A DNA stretch of 64,000 bases, taken from Bdellovibrio bacteriovorus. Its GTDB lineage: Bacteria > Bdellovibrionota > Bdellovibrionia > Bdellovibrionales > Bdellovibrionaceae. Shown here in pieces: positions 44,521-53,800 of the stretch (the stretch's first letter is position 1; every line of letters starts with the position of its first letter). Below the pieces are notes generated by a model that did no database searches, was not told where the DNA came from, and saw only the letters and a program-made list of their open reading frames with translations. Position numbers and translations under genes: made by a program. The stretch spans positions 1-64,000 of the forward strand of contig NZ_LUKE01000006.1 in the NCBI RefSeq assembly GCF_001592735.1, given 5' to 3'.

Positions 44521-46274
44521 GCGGCCAATCCCTTGTCCGAGCGCTTCGAAATCTTGCCAGCTTCATACAGCTTCATCGTCTTTTGTAGCGTCTCGCGCGT
44601 CAGGGAGATCGCCGCTTTAAGTTTAGCTTCGTCCGCTCGGGCCAAAGCCTGTTGTAATAGGTCAAGGACTACAGATTTTCGCATTCCTTCGGGAATATGA
44701 GATTTAAAGAGTTCCCTATCTTTTTCTGATGCCACATACAGCAAGGAAAAAAGTGTCTCGTTTGTCTGTGCATCGATGAAGTACTTTAGTGAAGCAATAT
44801 CTAATTCTCGAAGATCACGGAATGTCCAAAACTGTTTACGAAGACGCTCGCTGATGCGTGGGCTGTCGGCGGCAATTTCATCCAAGAACACTTCGTCCTC
44901 GCCAAAAGGTAAGATTTGAAGCTTTTGCAGTAATGGTTCCGATATTTTATCTTCAAACCCTACATCAATGACTTGGTGTAATTCAGGTTTGCTGTAGTTG
45001 CTTTTTAAGGCGGCGATCAATCTTTCTGAGTTATCTTTGGCCTGATCCAAGGTCACCTTCGAGCTGCGAATAATTTGCGCCCACTGCGTGGTTTCAAGCT
45101 CGGTGGATTTCTTTAAAAGATAGTCTGAACTGGCAAGCTCGGCTAAGACCTTCCAATATGCGATATTGTTTTCTTTAGAGGCCAGTTGGAAGATATGATC
45201 CGTTTCTAGTTGATAAAGAAACGAAAGATCATCCCCACTGAAAATGCTTTCCAAGAAATCACGGCCCGCCAAATGTTTCAGCGTCGCTCTTTCATTGAGA
45301 TCCTGCGCCCAGGCACCCATTGAAAAGTTCGCCGGCGCTAACATGGGCGTCATAATTTTTCTTAATCTTTCTTGGCCTAGGAACTTGTTCAGCCTTTCGG
45401 CGGTTTCGGTGGGCAATTGACTTAAAAACCACCTCAGCCCCAACATGTCAGAGGGAGAATCGGACAAAACCGAAATAAAGCGAACGGGTTCTTGATCGGC
45501 CAGCTTTTTTAAAGATTCCAGGAAATCCTTCGGGTTGATCTTTTCATTGACCAAAGTCTCCACCCGCTTGGGATCGGTTTCCGCTTCTTTCAAGTTTTGC
45601 GCAAGTTGCCCCTTCGGTTCGCTTCCACGAATTAGAATTCCTTCCGCCGCCAGATTTTTACTGGCGCTTCGAAGCGATTCGCTGAGTTTTGAGAATGCAA
45701 AATAAAGGGCCATAACTAAAGAAAAAGTTGAAACTGGCACGATGATCGCCCACAGGATGTCTTTTTTCGTAAAGTCCGGGGCCTTGATTTCTTTTGGCTG
45801 CTCCTTCGGGGTGGCTTCTGCGGCCGGTTTTGGTTTTATCACTTCAGTAAATTTGACTTTTTGAACGCGGATGTTCGGCCGATAGGGGGCAAACATTCTT
45901 TGTACGGACGTACGTAAAGATCGCACGGCCGCTTCATCTACTAAAGAAGATATGACCATAGAGATTTCCAGTCGATCAATCTCAAGTTCTTCTGATGAAG
46001 GACTTCCCATGGCCGCCACAGGGGCGGGCAAATATCCAACATCCAGGGCTTCAGTTTCTTTCGGGGCGGGAGCGGCGGTTTTTTTGGTAACGGCCTTTAC
46101 ACTGGCGGCAACATTTTCCGAAGTTCCAAAATGCACCGTGGAAAGTCTTAAAATTTGTTGCTCCACCTGACGTTCGAAATTTTCAACGCTAGTTTCAGAC
46201 AGCGCCCAGGTAGTCTGAGGGGCGAGTAGAATTGTCGAAAAAATTATGAAAAATAAATTTTTAATATTTTTCAT
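44517..46274 (-). CDS. Membrane protein combining FliF-end-like and FliG-like parts
   Basis: The 585-residue product has an N-terminal hydrophobic segment (about 6-24) and a periplasmic part in which EIDRLEISMVISSLVDEA near 97-115, followed by an MFAPYRPNIRVQKVKF strand, recalls the last periplasmic domain of FliF. A Pro/Lys/Glu-rich linker leads to one membrane span at about 172-190 (ILWAIIVPVSTFSLVMALYF), like FliF TM2. The next 390 residues are cytoplasmic helices; the last 115 match the FliG C-terminal domain: ISERLRKQFWTFRDLRELD, SLLYVASEKDRELFK and TLQKTMKLYEAGKI. Canonical torque residues are only partly kept (LRKQ present, DDR replaced by DIA). It overlaps the PEGA lipoprotein gene and lies downstream of motA and motB, so it may be their rotor. 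The assignment is by pattern, not by search. Confidence 0.75.
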   Translation of the reverse strand: MKNIKNLFFIIFSTILLAPQTTWALSETSVENFERQVEQQILRLSTVHFGTSENVAASVKAVTKKTAAPAPKETEALDVGYLPAPVAAMGSPSSEELEIDRLEISMVISSLVDEAAVRSLRTSVQRMFAPYRPNIRVQKVKFTEVIKPKPAAEATPKEQPKEIKAPDFTKKDILWAIIVPVSTFSLVMALYFAFSKLSESLRSASKNLAAEGILIRGSEPKGQLAQNLKEAETDPKRVETLVNEKINPKDFLESLKKLADQEPVRFISVLSDSPSDMLGLRWFLSQLPTETAERLNKFLGQERLRKIMTPMLAPANFSMGAWAQDLNERATLKHLAGRDFLESIFSGDDLSFLYQLETDHIFQLASKENNIAYWKVLAELASSDYLLKKSTELETTQWAQIIRSSKVTLDQAKDNSERLIAALKSNYSKPELHQVIDVGFEDKISEPLLQKLQILPFGEDEVFLDEIAADSPRISERLRKQFWTFRDLRELDIASLKYFIDAQTNETLFSLLYVASEKDRELFKSHIPEGMRKSVVLDLLQQALARADEAKLKAAISLTRETLQKTMKLYEAGKISKRSDKGLAA

Positions 46275-46867
46275 TGGGTTGTCCTTCCTGACAAGTTTTC
46301 AAGCATTCTTTTTACAACGGCGTCATTGGGGTCCAGAGACAGTGCCCGGACAATTAACTGTTTAGCTTCAGCGCGGTTGCCTTTTTCGATGGCGATGTTG
46401 GCCTGCAAGACATAACCGGCAGCGATATTCGGATAGGCCTTCATAAAGACTTGAAGGCGATTTTCTGCCTCGTTTGTTTTTTTTGAGAAAAGGAGACCCT
46501 GGATTTGAAGAAGTTCACGCACCAATTCATTCTGCGGACGTTGAAAGCTTTTAAGGACGATCGTTTCAAAGTACTTCTGGTTCAATTCCAAAAGATTGAT
46601 TGTAAAGTTTTGTAATCCTTGTGTGGGAACAATGACCGATTTTTCTTCATGCTCAGCCTTCGTTATTTTTATATTTAAATAGTTTTGTTTAAATTCATCG
46701 GGATAGTTTGATTCAGATATTTCGATAGGCGTTTCGCCAATGACTTTATCCGAAATTATCACCGCGGCCGCGGACGGCGTCGACTCGATACGGATGGTTC
46801 GTGGAGACATGCACGCGGTCAGAAGTAAAGGAACTAAAATAAAAACGCTCAACAAATTTTTTTTCAT
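46271..46867 (-). CDS. PEGA-domain lipoprotein with TPR-like C-terminus
   Basis: The 198-residue product has a lipobox (LTAC, Cys near 19). Residues about 25-85 form a PEGA-type surface-binding domain (IRIESTPSAAAVIISDKVIGETPIEI; the STP...V.....GETP pattern). The remaining 100 residues are TPR-like helices (AAGYVLQANIAIEKGNRAEAKQLIVRALSLDPND). PEGA domains occur in surface-layer and cell-wall-associated proteins. Its place between motB and the FliF/FliG-like gene suggests a structural role in the envelope part of the motor. Confidence 0.83.
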   Translation of the reverse strand: MKKNLLSVFILVPLLLTACMSPRTIRIESTPSAAAVIISDKVIGETPIEISESNYPDEFKQNYLNIKITKAEHEEKSVIVPTQGLQNFTINLLELNQKYFETIVLKSFQRPQNELVRELLQIQGLLFSKKTNEAENRLQVFMKAYPNIAAGYVLQANIAIEKGNRAEAKQLIVRALSLDPNDAVVKRMLENLSGRTTQ

Positions 46868-46868
46868 T

Positions 46869-47597
46869 TTACTTTGCCTCGAAGTTTTTCAATATTTTTA
46901 CGACCACGCGTCTGTTCTGTGCTTGGTTGAACTCGTTCCAGCTCCCATCAGGATTTTTGTCAGAGGCGATGGATCGGGTGTCTCCCCAGCCGAGGGCTTT
47001 GATTTTTGAAGCCGCAAAACCTTTTTCTAAGAAGAGTCTTAAAACCCGACATGCTCGGATACTTGAGAGTTCCCAGTTTGTGGCGACGGGACCATCGGTA
47101 AGCAGCGGTCGACTGTCTGTGTGTCCCTCAACTACGATGCCAAAGTCCTTCGCCTTTTCGGATATGACGGGAATTAAATCCGTCAACAGACGAATGGCTT
47201 CGGAGCGCAGTTCATAGGAACCCGTTTCAAAAAAAAGGGCACCGCGAAAGGTGATTTCGATTCCTTCTTCTGTTTGCGTAAATACGACCTGATCCCCAGC
47301 GTTCATTTTTTTCACGACCTCTTCAAGCTGTTTTTTTAAATCTTCGAAGGGCATTTGATATTCGCCCCCGAATAGCTGCGTCGTTTCTTTTTTCACTTTT
47401 TCAAAAGAACTTGAATCGATTTTCGAAAAGCTTTGTAAAACCACGAAAAAGCCTACCAGCAGGGTCATCATATCCGCATAGGACACCAGCCAACTTCCTT
47501 CGCCCTCTTCTTCATGCTCGGGGGGGCGTCGCGGGGGTTCATTACCGCTATCCCAAATGGATGGTTCTTCATCTGGTCTAATTTTTAGTGCACCCAT
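46869..47597 (-). CDS. motB: MotB-type stator protein
   Basis: The 242-residue product has a charged N-terminal part, one membrane span at about 37-56 (SYADMMTLLVGFFVVLQSF) with the proton-carrying Asp (Asp42, equivalent to Asp32 of E. coli MotB), a linker and plug region, and an OmpA-like peptidoglycan-binding domain around 105-235 (FFETGSYELRSEAI, VVEGHTDSRPL, WELSSIRACRVLR, NRRVVVKI). It anchors a MotA/MotB stator to the cell wall and conducts protons. One base separates it from motA upstream. Confidence 0.93.
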   Translation of the reverse strand: MGALKIRPDEEPSIWDSGNEPPRRPPEHEEEGEGSWLVSYADMMTLLVGFFVVLQSFSKIDSSSFEKVKKETTQLFGGEYQMPFEDLKKQLEEVVKKMNAGDQVVFTQTEEGIEITFRGALFFETGSYELRSEAIRLLTDLIPVISEKAKDFGIVVEGHTDSRPLLTDGPVATNWELSSIRACRVLRLFLEKGFAASKIKALGWGDTRSIASDKNPDGSWNEFNQAQNRRVVVKILKNFEAK

Positions 47598-47598
47598 A

Positions 47599-48387
47599 TT
47601 AGCTCGCTTTCGCCTGCAGCTTGTGGCGCTCCGTCGGATTTAAGTAACTAACCAGGAACTCTTCAACGACCAGAGGATGTTCTTGGGCGCGAAGCAGTCG
47701 AATGCCGTCGATGACTAACTCGCGCAAAAGTTCGTCTTCTTCATTTAATTTGGCAAGGTTTTCTCCCAGTGGAATAAAAACAAAATTGGCCAGAGCGATA
47801 CCGTAAAGTGTCGCCACTAAACCTATGGCCATGGCTGGCCCCAGGCGGGAATACGCGTCGGCAGAGCCTAAGCTTTGAAGTAAGGCAATCATACCAATGG
47901 TCGTTCCCATAAGGCCGAAGGCCGGCGGAAATTTAGCCAGGGTCTTAAAGATGTTGGCCTCTTTCTGATGGCGTCTAAATTGAACGTCGGCTCTTTTTTT
48001 AAGGATGGCATCCAGTTGTTTGTCGTTCATACCGCCGTCCACCAAAAGTTTCAGGCCATCGCGCAAGAAGTCTGTTTTAATTTGCGGTATTTTTTCTCGA
48101 AATAATTGGGCATCTTCTTTTTGGGTCTTCGACATTTCTACAATTTCGCGAATCGCATTGGCGTGACGATGTCCGTATTTTCCCAAAAACTTACGAATGA
48201 CGACTTTCACCATTTGGGGAAAGGTGGACACTGGGAAACAGAGAAAGGCCGCGGCCATCGTGCCCCCGATGACAATGAGAATGCCGTGGGGATCTAAAAA
48301 TATTTCGCGAGAAGACGTTGAGGTGAAGATAGCAACCCCGAAAACAACGATTGCCGCGATAACTCCAAGTGCCGAAGAAAAATTCAT
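47599..48387 (-). CDS. motA: MotA-type stator protein
   Basis: The 262-residue product has four membrane spans, about 2-20, 30-50, 145-165 and 175-200. The cytoplasmic loop and the third-fourth spans carry the MotA signature (FPPAFGLMGTTIGMIALLQSL, then LGPAMAIGLVATLYGIALANF, both with the conserved Pro). It forms the proton channel together with MotB. The ATG at 48387 has ggaggc just upstream. It lies 97 bases downstream of the FecR-like gene. No flagellar genes are nearby, so its output may be non-flagellar. Confidence 0.93.
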   Translation of the reverse strand: MNFSSALGVIAAIVVFGVAIFTSTSSREIFLDPHGILIVIGGTMAAAFLCFPVSTFPQMVKVVIRKFLGKYGHRHANAIREIVEMSKTQKEDAQLFREKIPQIKTDFLRDGLKLLVDGGMNDKQLDAILKKRADVQFRRHQKEANIFKTLAKFPPAFGLMGTTIGMIALLQSLGSADAYSRLGPAMAIGLVATLYGIALANFVFIPLGENLAKLNEEDELLRELVIDGIRLLRAQEHPLVVEEFLVSYLNPTERHKLQAKAS

Positions 48388-48484
48388 AAAGCCTCCAGAA
48401 AATTTTTCGGAGACTTGACCCATTTCGAGAGTCCAAGTTTGAACTGCAAAGTACTTTACTGCGCACTAACGAGCAACGGACTGG

Positions 48485-49324
48485 CTAGTTGAGGATATCT
48501 AAATCGCGGTTTTCCAGGAGGAACTTTTGAAGTTCGTCTTTATGATATTCGATGGCTTCAAATTCTCCGACCTCATCGACACCCAGACCTTTCAGATGCC
48601 ATTGGTATGTGCCAGGTTTATTAACGGTGTACGGGATTTCTGTGGGAAAACCGGATCGCTTATAGGTGGCATCAAATTTTCCATTTAACGATATCTCAAA
48701 GACACATTCTTCACGACATTCAAACGGAAGCGATATCGATATCAAAGCCTGCTTGCGATAAAGCAGGATTGAATTTCGCTTAGGATAAAGTTGCACTCCC
48801 TTGATGACGAGATTTTGACTTTTGATTTTTGCAGAATCGGTTTTCGCCTTCGGCACATCGACGTTTTGGGTGTCGGTCATTGAGGATGTGGCAGGGGGCA
48901 AGGAATTTCGTGAAACTTCAACGTCGGCTCCCGGAGGGAGTTGGACTTCCCCTTGCTGGACGTCGAGGTGAATCATCCCATTTCTTAAACTTAATCGAAT
49001 CAGAGAGTTTGGGAGCATTTTTATAACGGTGTACTTGCCATAGGTGGTTATCAATGCGCTCACATTCCCGGTTCGAAGATAATCACCGTTTCGGAGAATG
49101 GTATTTGGAGGCGTTAACATCCATCGTAATGAATCATAGGGTCGATACTCAAGCTCTCCCGAAGGTCCGTGAAAGTAGGCGATAGGCTGGGAATAACCGG
49201 CGCCCGCAAAGAAAAACTGATGCTGAGTGCGCATCAAAATAATTCCGGATACACACAGGCCGGCCACAAATAAGAGTGCTAAATTAAGAGTGCCGAACTG
49301 TAATAAGAGACGTTGAAGTGACAC
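48485..49324 (-). CDS. FecR-like single-span membrane protein
   Basis: The product (279 residues from GTG at 49324; a TTG at 49366 would add 14) has one N-terminal span (LNLALLFVAGLCVSGIILM) and an outside part. The segment near residues 80-140 (NTILRNGDYLRTGNVSALITT, MIHLDVQQGEVQLP) has the 'G....TG..s...' and 'v...G.v.v' elements of the FecR periplasmic sensor domain. The rest is beta-rich with a CREECVF pair. It is the first gene of the motor-like operon. A role as an envelope sensor or structural anchor is inferred. Confidence 0.72.
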   Translation of the reverse strand: MSLQRLLLQFGTLNLALLFVAGLCVSGIILMRTQHQFFFAGAGYSQPIAYFHGPSGELEYRPYDSLRWMLTPPNTILRNGDYLRTGNVSALITTYGKYTVIKMLPNSLIRLSLRNGMIHLDVQQGEVQLPPGADVEVSRNSLPPATSSMTDTQNVDVPKAKTDSAKIKSQNLVIKGVQLYPKRNSILLYRKQALISISLPFECREECVFEISLNGKFDATYKRSGFPTEIPYTVNKPGTYQWHLKGLGVDEVGEFEAIEYHKDELQKFLLENRDLDILN

Positions 49325-49336
49325 CTTTGTAGTAGA

Positions 49337-50830
49337 ATGGATTCTTTGATGAAACTCAATGCCCAAATTAAACTTCTGATTTCTTTCTTACTTTTGGTCA
49401 CGGTTTTGGCAAATGCCGGTATTTTTTTGTACAACCAGTATCACGAAAAAGTAGATCTGCTTGTTGATATGGTCATGCAGAAGAATCGGTTCTTAGAACG
49501 AATAAGCCAGGACGTGGATTCGAGTCATCTGATAGCAAATCTTCAACGGGAATTAAGTGTCCCTGAATGGTCCAGATCCATGTTGGTGGATGAAAAAGGC
49601 ACAATTCTTTTTCAAGAACAGATGTCTGCAAAAAATGAGGATCAGGTTCTACTGAGAAGTGGTAAACTTCAACAAGTCTTAAAAAGTGGCGTGATAGAGG
49701 GTCTTGTTGAAGAGGAAGCCAAAGACGGAATGGCTTTCGTCGCTTACCGGGTCGTGCCGAAGCTGGGATTTTTTTTAACGGTGGCTCCTAAGCGCCTGGT
49801 GATCTCTAGTCTGCAATATCAAATGGCGATGGCCTTCTTAATCTGTGTTGCTTTTTTGGCCCTAGCTGATATTGGTGTTTCTTATGTTTTAAATAGAATT
49901 ACTAACAGCCTTGAAAGGCTTTCCCAACAGGTGGAGCAATTTGGTCAGGACGGGGTCCGTATCGAGGCCCTTGAGCAAGGTGGATCAGAAGAAATTTCGA
50001 CCTTATCGAAAAACTTCAATAAAATGACTCAAAGTATCGAGGATCTGATTGCCGTGAAAGAGAAAAAATCTTCCATGGATGCGGAGATTCGCATGGCCGA
50101 ACAGGTGCAGATGAGTTTCTTTCCAGAGATGAGCGTAAGGACGCGGGAATACTCATTGGCTGGATACACTCAGCAGATGCATGGCTGCGGCGGCGATTGG
50201 TTGTATCACTTCGAGGTGGATCATTTTTTATTTATCGCGGTGGGGGATGTTACGGGGCACGGGCTTTCTTCAGCTCTACTGACCGGCGTCAGTCGAACGT
50301 ATTTTTCAGTCATTGAGGATGTTCGAATTGCGGATCCAGGGGAACTCTTGGAAGGTCTCAATCGAGTTCTTCATAAGGTGGCCAAAGGCTCTTTAAGCAT
50401 GACATTTTTTTTGGGACGGATCAATTTGGTTACTGGCGAAATGGATTTTGCCAACGCGAGCCACTGCGCACCTTTTGTGTTTAAAAATGAAAATGGTCAA
50501 AATGTCGGGACCGAGAGTGTGATGGCCGAGCCCGGATCCATATTAGGCCTTCGTCCTTCGTCAAAGTATTCCACTTCGAAGTATTTTCTTAAGGCGCAGG
50601 ATACGCTTTTTGTATGCACCGACGGGCTGGTGGAACTGAGAACTCCCACGGGCCGCCCCCTTGGCGAGAGAAAGTTAATAAAGTCTTTAAAAGAGCTCTT
50701 TGCCCAGAATGAATTTGAGACTCTGTCGCCGAAACTTTCATCCTATGTAAAACAGGCCAGCGGGGGCCAGCCTTGTGAGGATGATATTTCTTGGATGATT
50801 TTAAGGATCAATCAGCTAAGATCTGTTTGA
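49337..50830 (+). CDS. HAMP/SpoIIE-type serine phosphatase, membrane-bound
   Basis: The 497-residue product has an N-terminal span (about 10-30), a periplasmic sensor part, a second span near 170-190, a HAMP linker (about 190-245: ITNSLERLSQQVEQFG) and a C-terminal PP2C/SpoIIE phosphatase domain from about 255, with EIRMAEQVQMSFFPEM, the metal site VGDVTGHGLSSALLTG, and a final QPCEDDISWMIL with Asp metal ligands. It removes phosphate from serine/threonine, often on an anti-anti-sigma-type STAS protein. Its gene is divergent from the motor operon, only 12 bases from the FecR-like start, so it probably regulates that system. Confidence 0.9.
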   Translation: MDSLMKLNAQIKLLISFLLLVTVLANAGIFLYNQYHEKVDLLVDMVMQKNRFLERISQDVDSSHLIANLQRELSVPEWSRSMLVDEKGTILFQEQMSAKNEDQVLLRSGKLQQVLKSGVIEGLVEEEAKDGMAFVAYRVVPKLGFFLTVAPKRLVISSLQYQMAMAFLICVAFLALADIGVSYVLNRITNSLERLSQQVEQFGQDGVRIEALEQGGSEEISTLSKNFNKMTQSIEDLIAVKEKKSSMDAEIRMAEQVQMSFFPEMSVRTREYSLAGYTQQMHGCGGDWLYHFEVDHFLFIAVGDVTGHGLSSALLTGVSRTYFSVIEDVRIADPGELLEGLNRVLHKVAKGSLSMTFFLGRINLVTGEMDFANASHCAPFVFKNENGQNVGTESVMAEPGSILGLRPSSKYSTSKYFLKAQDTLFVCTDGLVELRTPTGRPLGERKLIKSLKELFAQNEFETLSPKLSSYVKQASGGQPCEDDISWMILRINQLRSV

Positions 50831-50831
50831 A

Positions 50832-53800
50832 TCAAAGCCCCAATTTTTGTTTAATCAGCTGAAGTTCGCGATCTTGTTTTTCTAAGCGAGCCTTGAGTTC
50901 GGCATTTTCTTTTCTTAGCGCGCTCACGTCTTGTTCGACGGAAGCCACGCTGCGATGAAGATCGGCAGAATCCGTCGACCATTTTTTATGAAGCTCTTGC
51001 AAGCCGGCGGTCAGGACCGACACAAAATGGGCGTAATTCACTTGTTTGAATCCACGCTCATCTGTTTTTACGTATTCCGGAAATAACTTTTCCAACTCTT
51101 GCGCGATGAAGCCCGTCTGTTTTTCGTGTTTGAGATCTTTGATCCAAGTAAAATGCACGGTGCGAACTTTAAGCAGCTGATCTAAATTGGTTGTCAGATC
51201 CACGGTTTGTACATTTTCTTTTAAACGAATATCGGAAGAACACGATGTTCCGTTCCAAGAAATGCTACATCCTGCACCGCCTGATCCCGTCGAAACGAAA
51301 TTTGCGATATTGCCTGAAACATTCGTCGTCGAAACGTGCAGGGGAGCATTCGGATTGGCTGTGCCGATACCTAAGTAGCCATTCTGATCAAGACGCATTT
51401 TTTCACTGCGAGTGTTATTATTATTACCTGTCGTTTCAAATACCAACGCGGTCCCGTTGGCCCCGGAGCTCCAGGCTTGTGTCGACCATCCCGTGATGCC
51501 GCTGGTAAAATTGTAATAGCCGCCAGAATTTGATAAGCCGCCAAAGCCGATAATGCCTAAGCGTTGATTTGCTGCCGTTGGGACCAGGGTGGTCATGATT
51601 AAATTAGAACCACCCGACAATATTCCTAAAGAAGCGGTACTGCTAGAACGAATGTTGCCCGAGGCCGAAGTGGACTGCACCTCTAATGAGGCGCCGGGAT
51701 TTGTCGTACCAATACCCACCCAACCAGATCCCAGAATAGTCATTTTCGTGGATGGTGTGTTATCGGTGGTAGCGCCGGCAGTGCCAGCACTTGCAGTTTG
51801 GAAGGAAATACTACTTGCGCCGTTACCCGTAGAAATACCGCTGGATAAAATCAAATCACCCCCATTACGATCGGCGATGTTTTGTTTCGGCGCTCCCGAA
51901 ATAACCGTCAACGATTTACCGTCTTGAGAACCGGTGTTGTTGCGGGCCATACCAATTTCAGCCGTATTGCTAAAACCACCCAAAGTCAGGGTGTGTCCCG
52001 AGCAGCCGGTGACGGAGTTGTAGGCCGAGCCAACCACCAAGCACGCATTTGAAGTGGGTAAGAAAACTCGCGACGCGTTCATTTCGATGCGCCCCGCGCC
52101 TTTGGCTGAAATCGCAATCGGAATATCGGTGTCTGAACCCGCCGCCGCCAGGGTGGGGGCTAAAGTCGTTGCGGCTCCGGTCACCGTCAAATAATTCACG
52201 GTGCTTGCTCCGCCGTCGACGACCTGGAATTGACGACCATTGGAATTTACAACGTCAAACAGAGAAGTGGGTGATGAAGTACCAATAGCGACTTTGCCGG
52301 CCGAGTCTTGGTAAAGTCCCAGAATGTTATTTACGCTCACGGAATAAGAACCTCCGCCGCCTGAAACTAATTTCGTGGAGCTGTTACCGCGATTGATCGT
52401 GAAAACAGAACTTGAATCTTGGTATAAGCTTGTTGACGACGTCGAACCCGATTCTTCAATGCGTAAACCCGCAGTGCTCGCAGATTGTTTGATGTGGAAT
52501 CGATCTCCGGGTGACGTGGTCCCGACACCTACCGCGGTGCCACTGACATACAATGGAGAATTGGCTAGGGCCGAGGCGGAAGAAAGATAGGGAACATAAC
52601 CCGTAGTTCCGGAGCTCGTCACGACACTTGAAGGTAAGCGAGCAGCATCGATTGTTCCAGAAACGATTTTAGATGCATCTAAAGAGATCGCGGTACAAGC
52701 TAAGTTATCAGTGGCGGCGGTCCAGGTTAATGTTTCTCCGGCCGTACATCCTGTGCTGCCCGCACCGAACGTCGCCGTCCCCGTGACCGTGGATCGCAGA
52801 TCAAACATAGAAATAAAATTAGGTTTCCAAGTCGTGCCATCATAACGCAGAACTTGTCCTGAAGAATTTGGTGCGGTGGCGCTGACGGCTTTGTTTTGGA
52901 TTTTCGTCACGGTCGTGCTGCCGTCGTTGGCCATACTGATGTCTCCGGATACCGAGACAGCGGCGGCGACGTTGGAAGCGTTGCCCACCCAAATTTTACC
53001 AGCTGTTAAGGCGGCACCTGAGGGATCCGTTCCTGAAATTGTGACGTCGGTTGCGGAAGTCACGCGCCCATAGGTGTCGACAGTCAATTGGGGGACGGTG
53101 GTCGCGCTGCCATAAGTATTTGCGGTGACTCCACTTGCTGTTAACGCGATCGTTCCTGAACCCGTGATTGTACCACCGCTTAAGCCGGTCCCTGCCGTGA
53201 TGCTGGTGACGGTGCCTCCACTTGATGTGGGCCAAGCCGAACGACAGTCCGTATCAATGCAAAGTTCCGTGCCTTTGATTTTGCCGACCACTTCTAATTT
53301 TTCAGAAGGAGAATTTGTACCAATACCTACCGAACCGGTGGAACGATAAACATTTCCAGAATTCGCACTCCACAATGCATCGGTGACGGTTGATGATAAT
53401 CCCACAGTCCCGGCGGTGTAAGTCAGGGGGGAGCTAACAGCAATAGGGGCAGCCCAAGTCAGGCCAGAGGCACTTGATGAATCCGCCTTTAAAACATTTC
53501 CGTTCGTACCTGTAGGCAAGCGAATATTGTTGGTCCCGTCATAGACGATGACGTCCCCTTTTGTCGTCGTTGGAGCTAAGGCATCGAAAGAATCACTGGC
53601 CGTGGTTTTACCTGTACCGCCCTTATTGATGGGTAATGTGCCAGAAGAAATTTGACTGAGTGACAAATTCGTCAAATTAGAACCATCAATCACCGGTAAT
53701 TTGTCACCGCTCGCCACTTGAACTAATTTTCCCGCGGTTGTTCCTACATCGGCCGTTAATGTGCCAGCGGAATATGAAAGTGGAGATACCACGCTTACGC

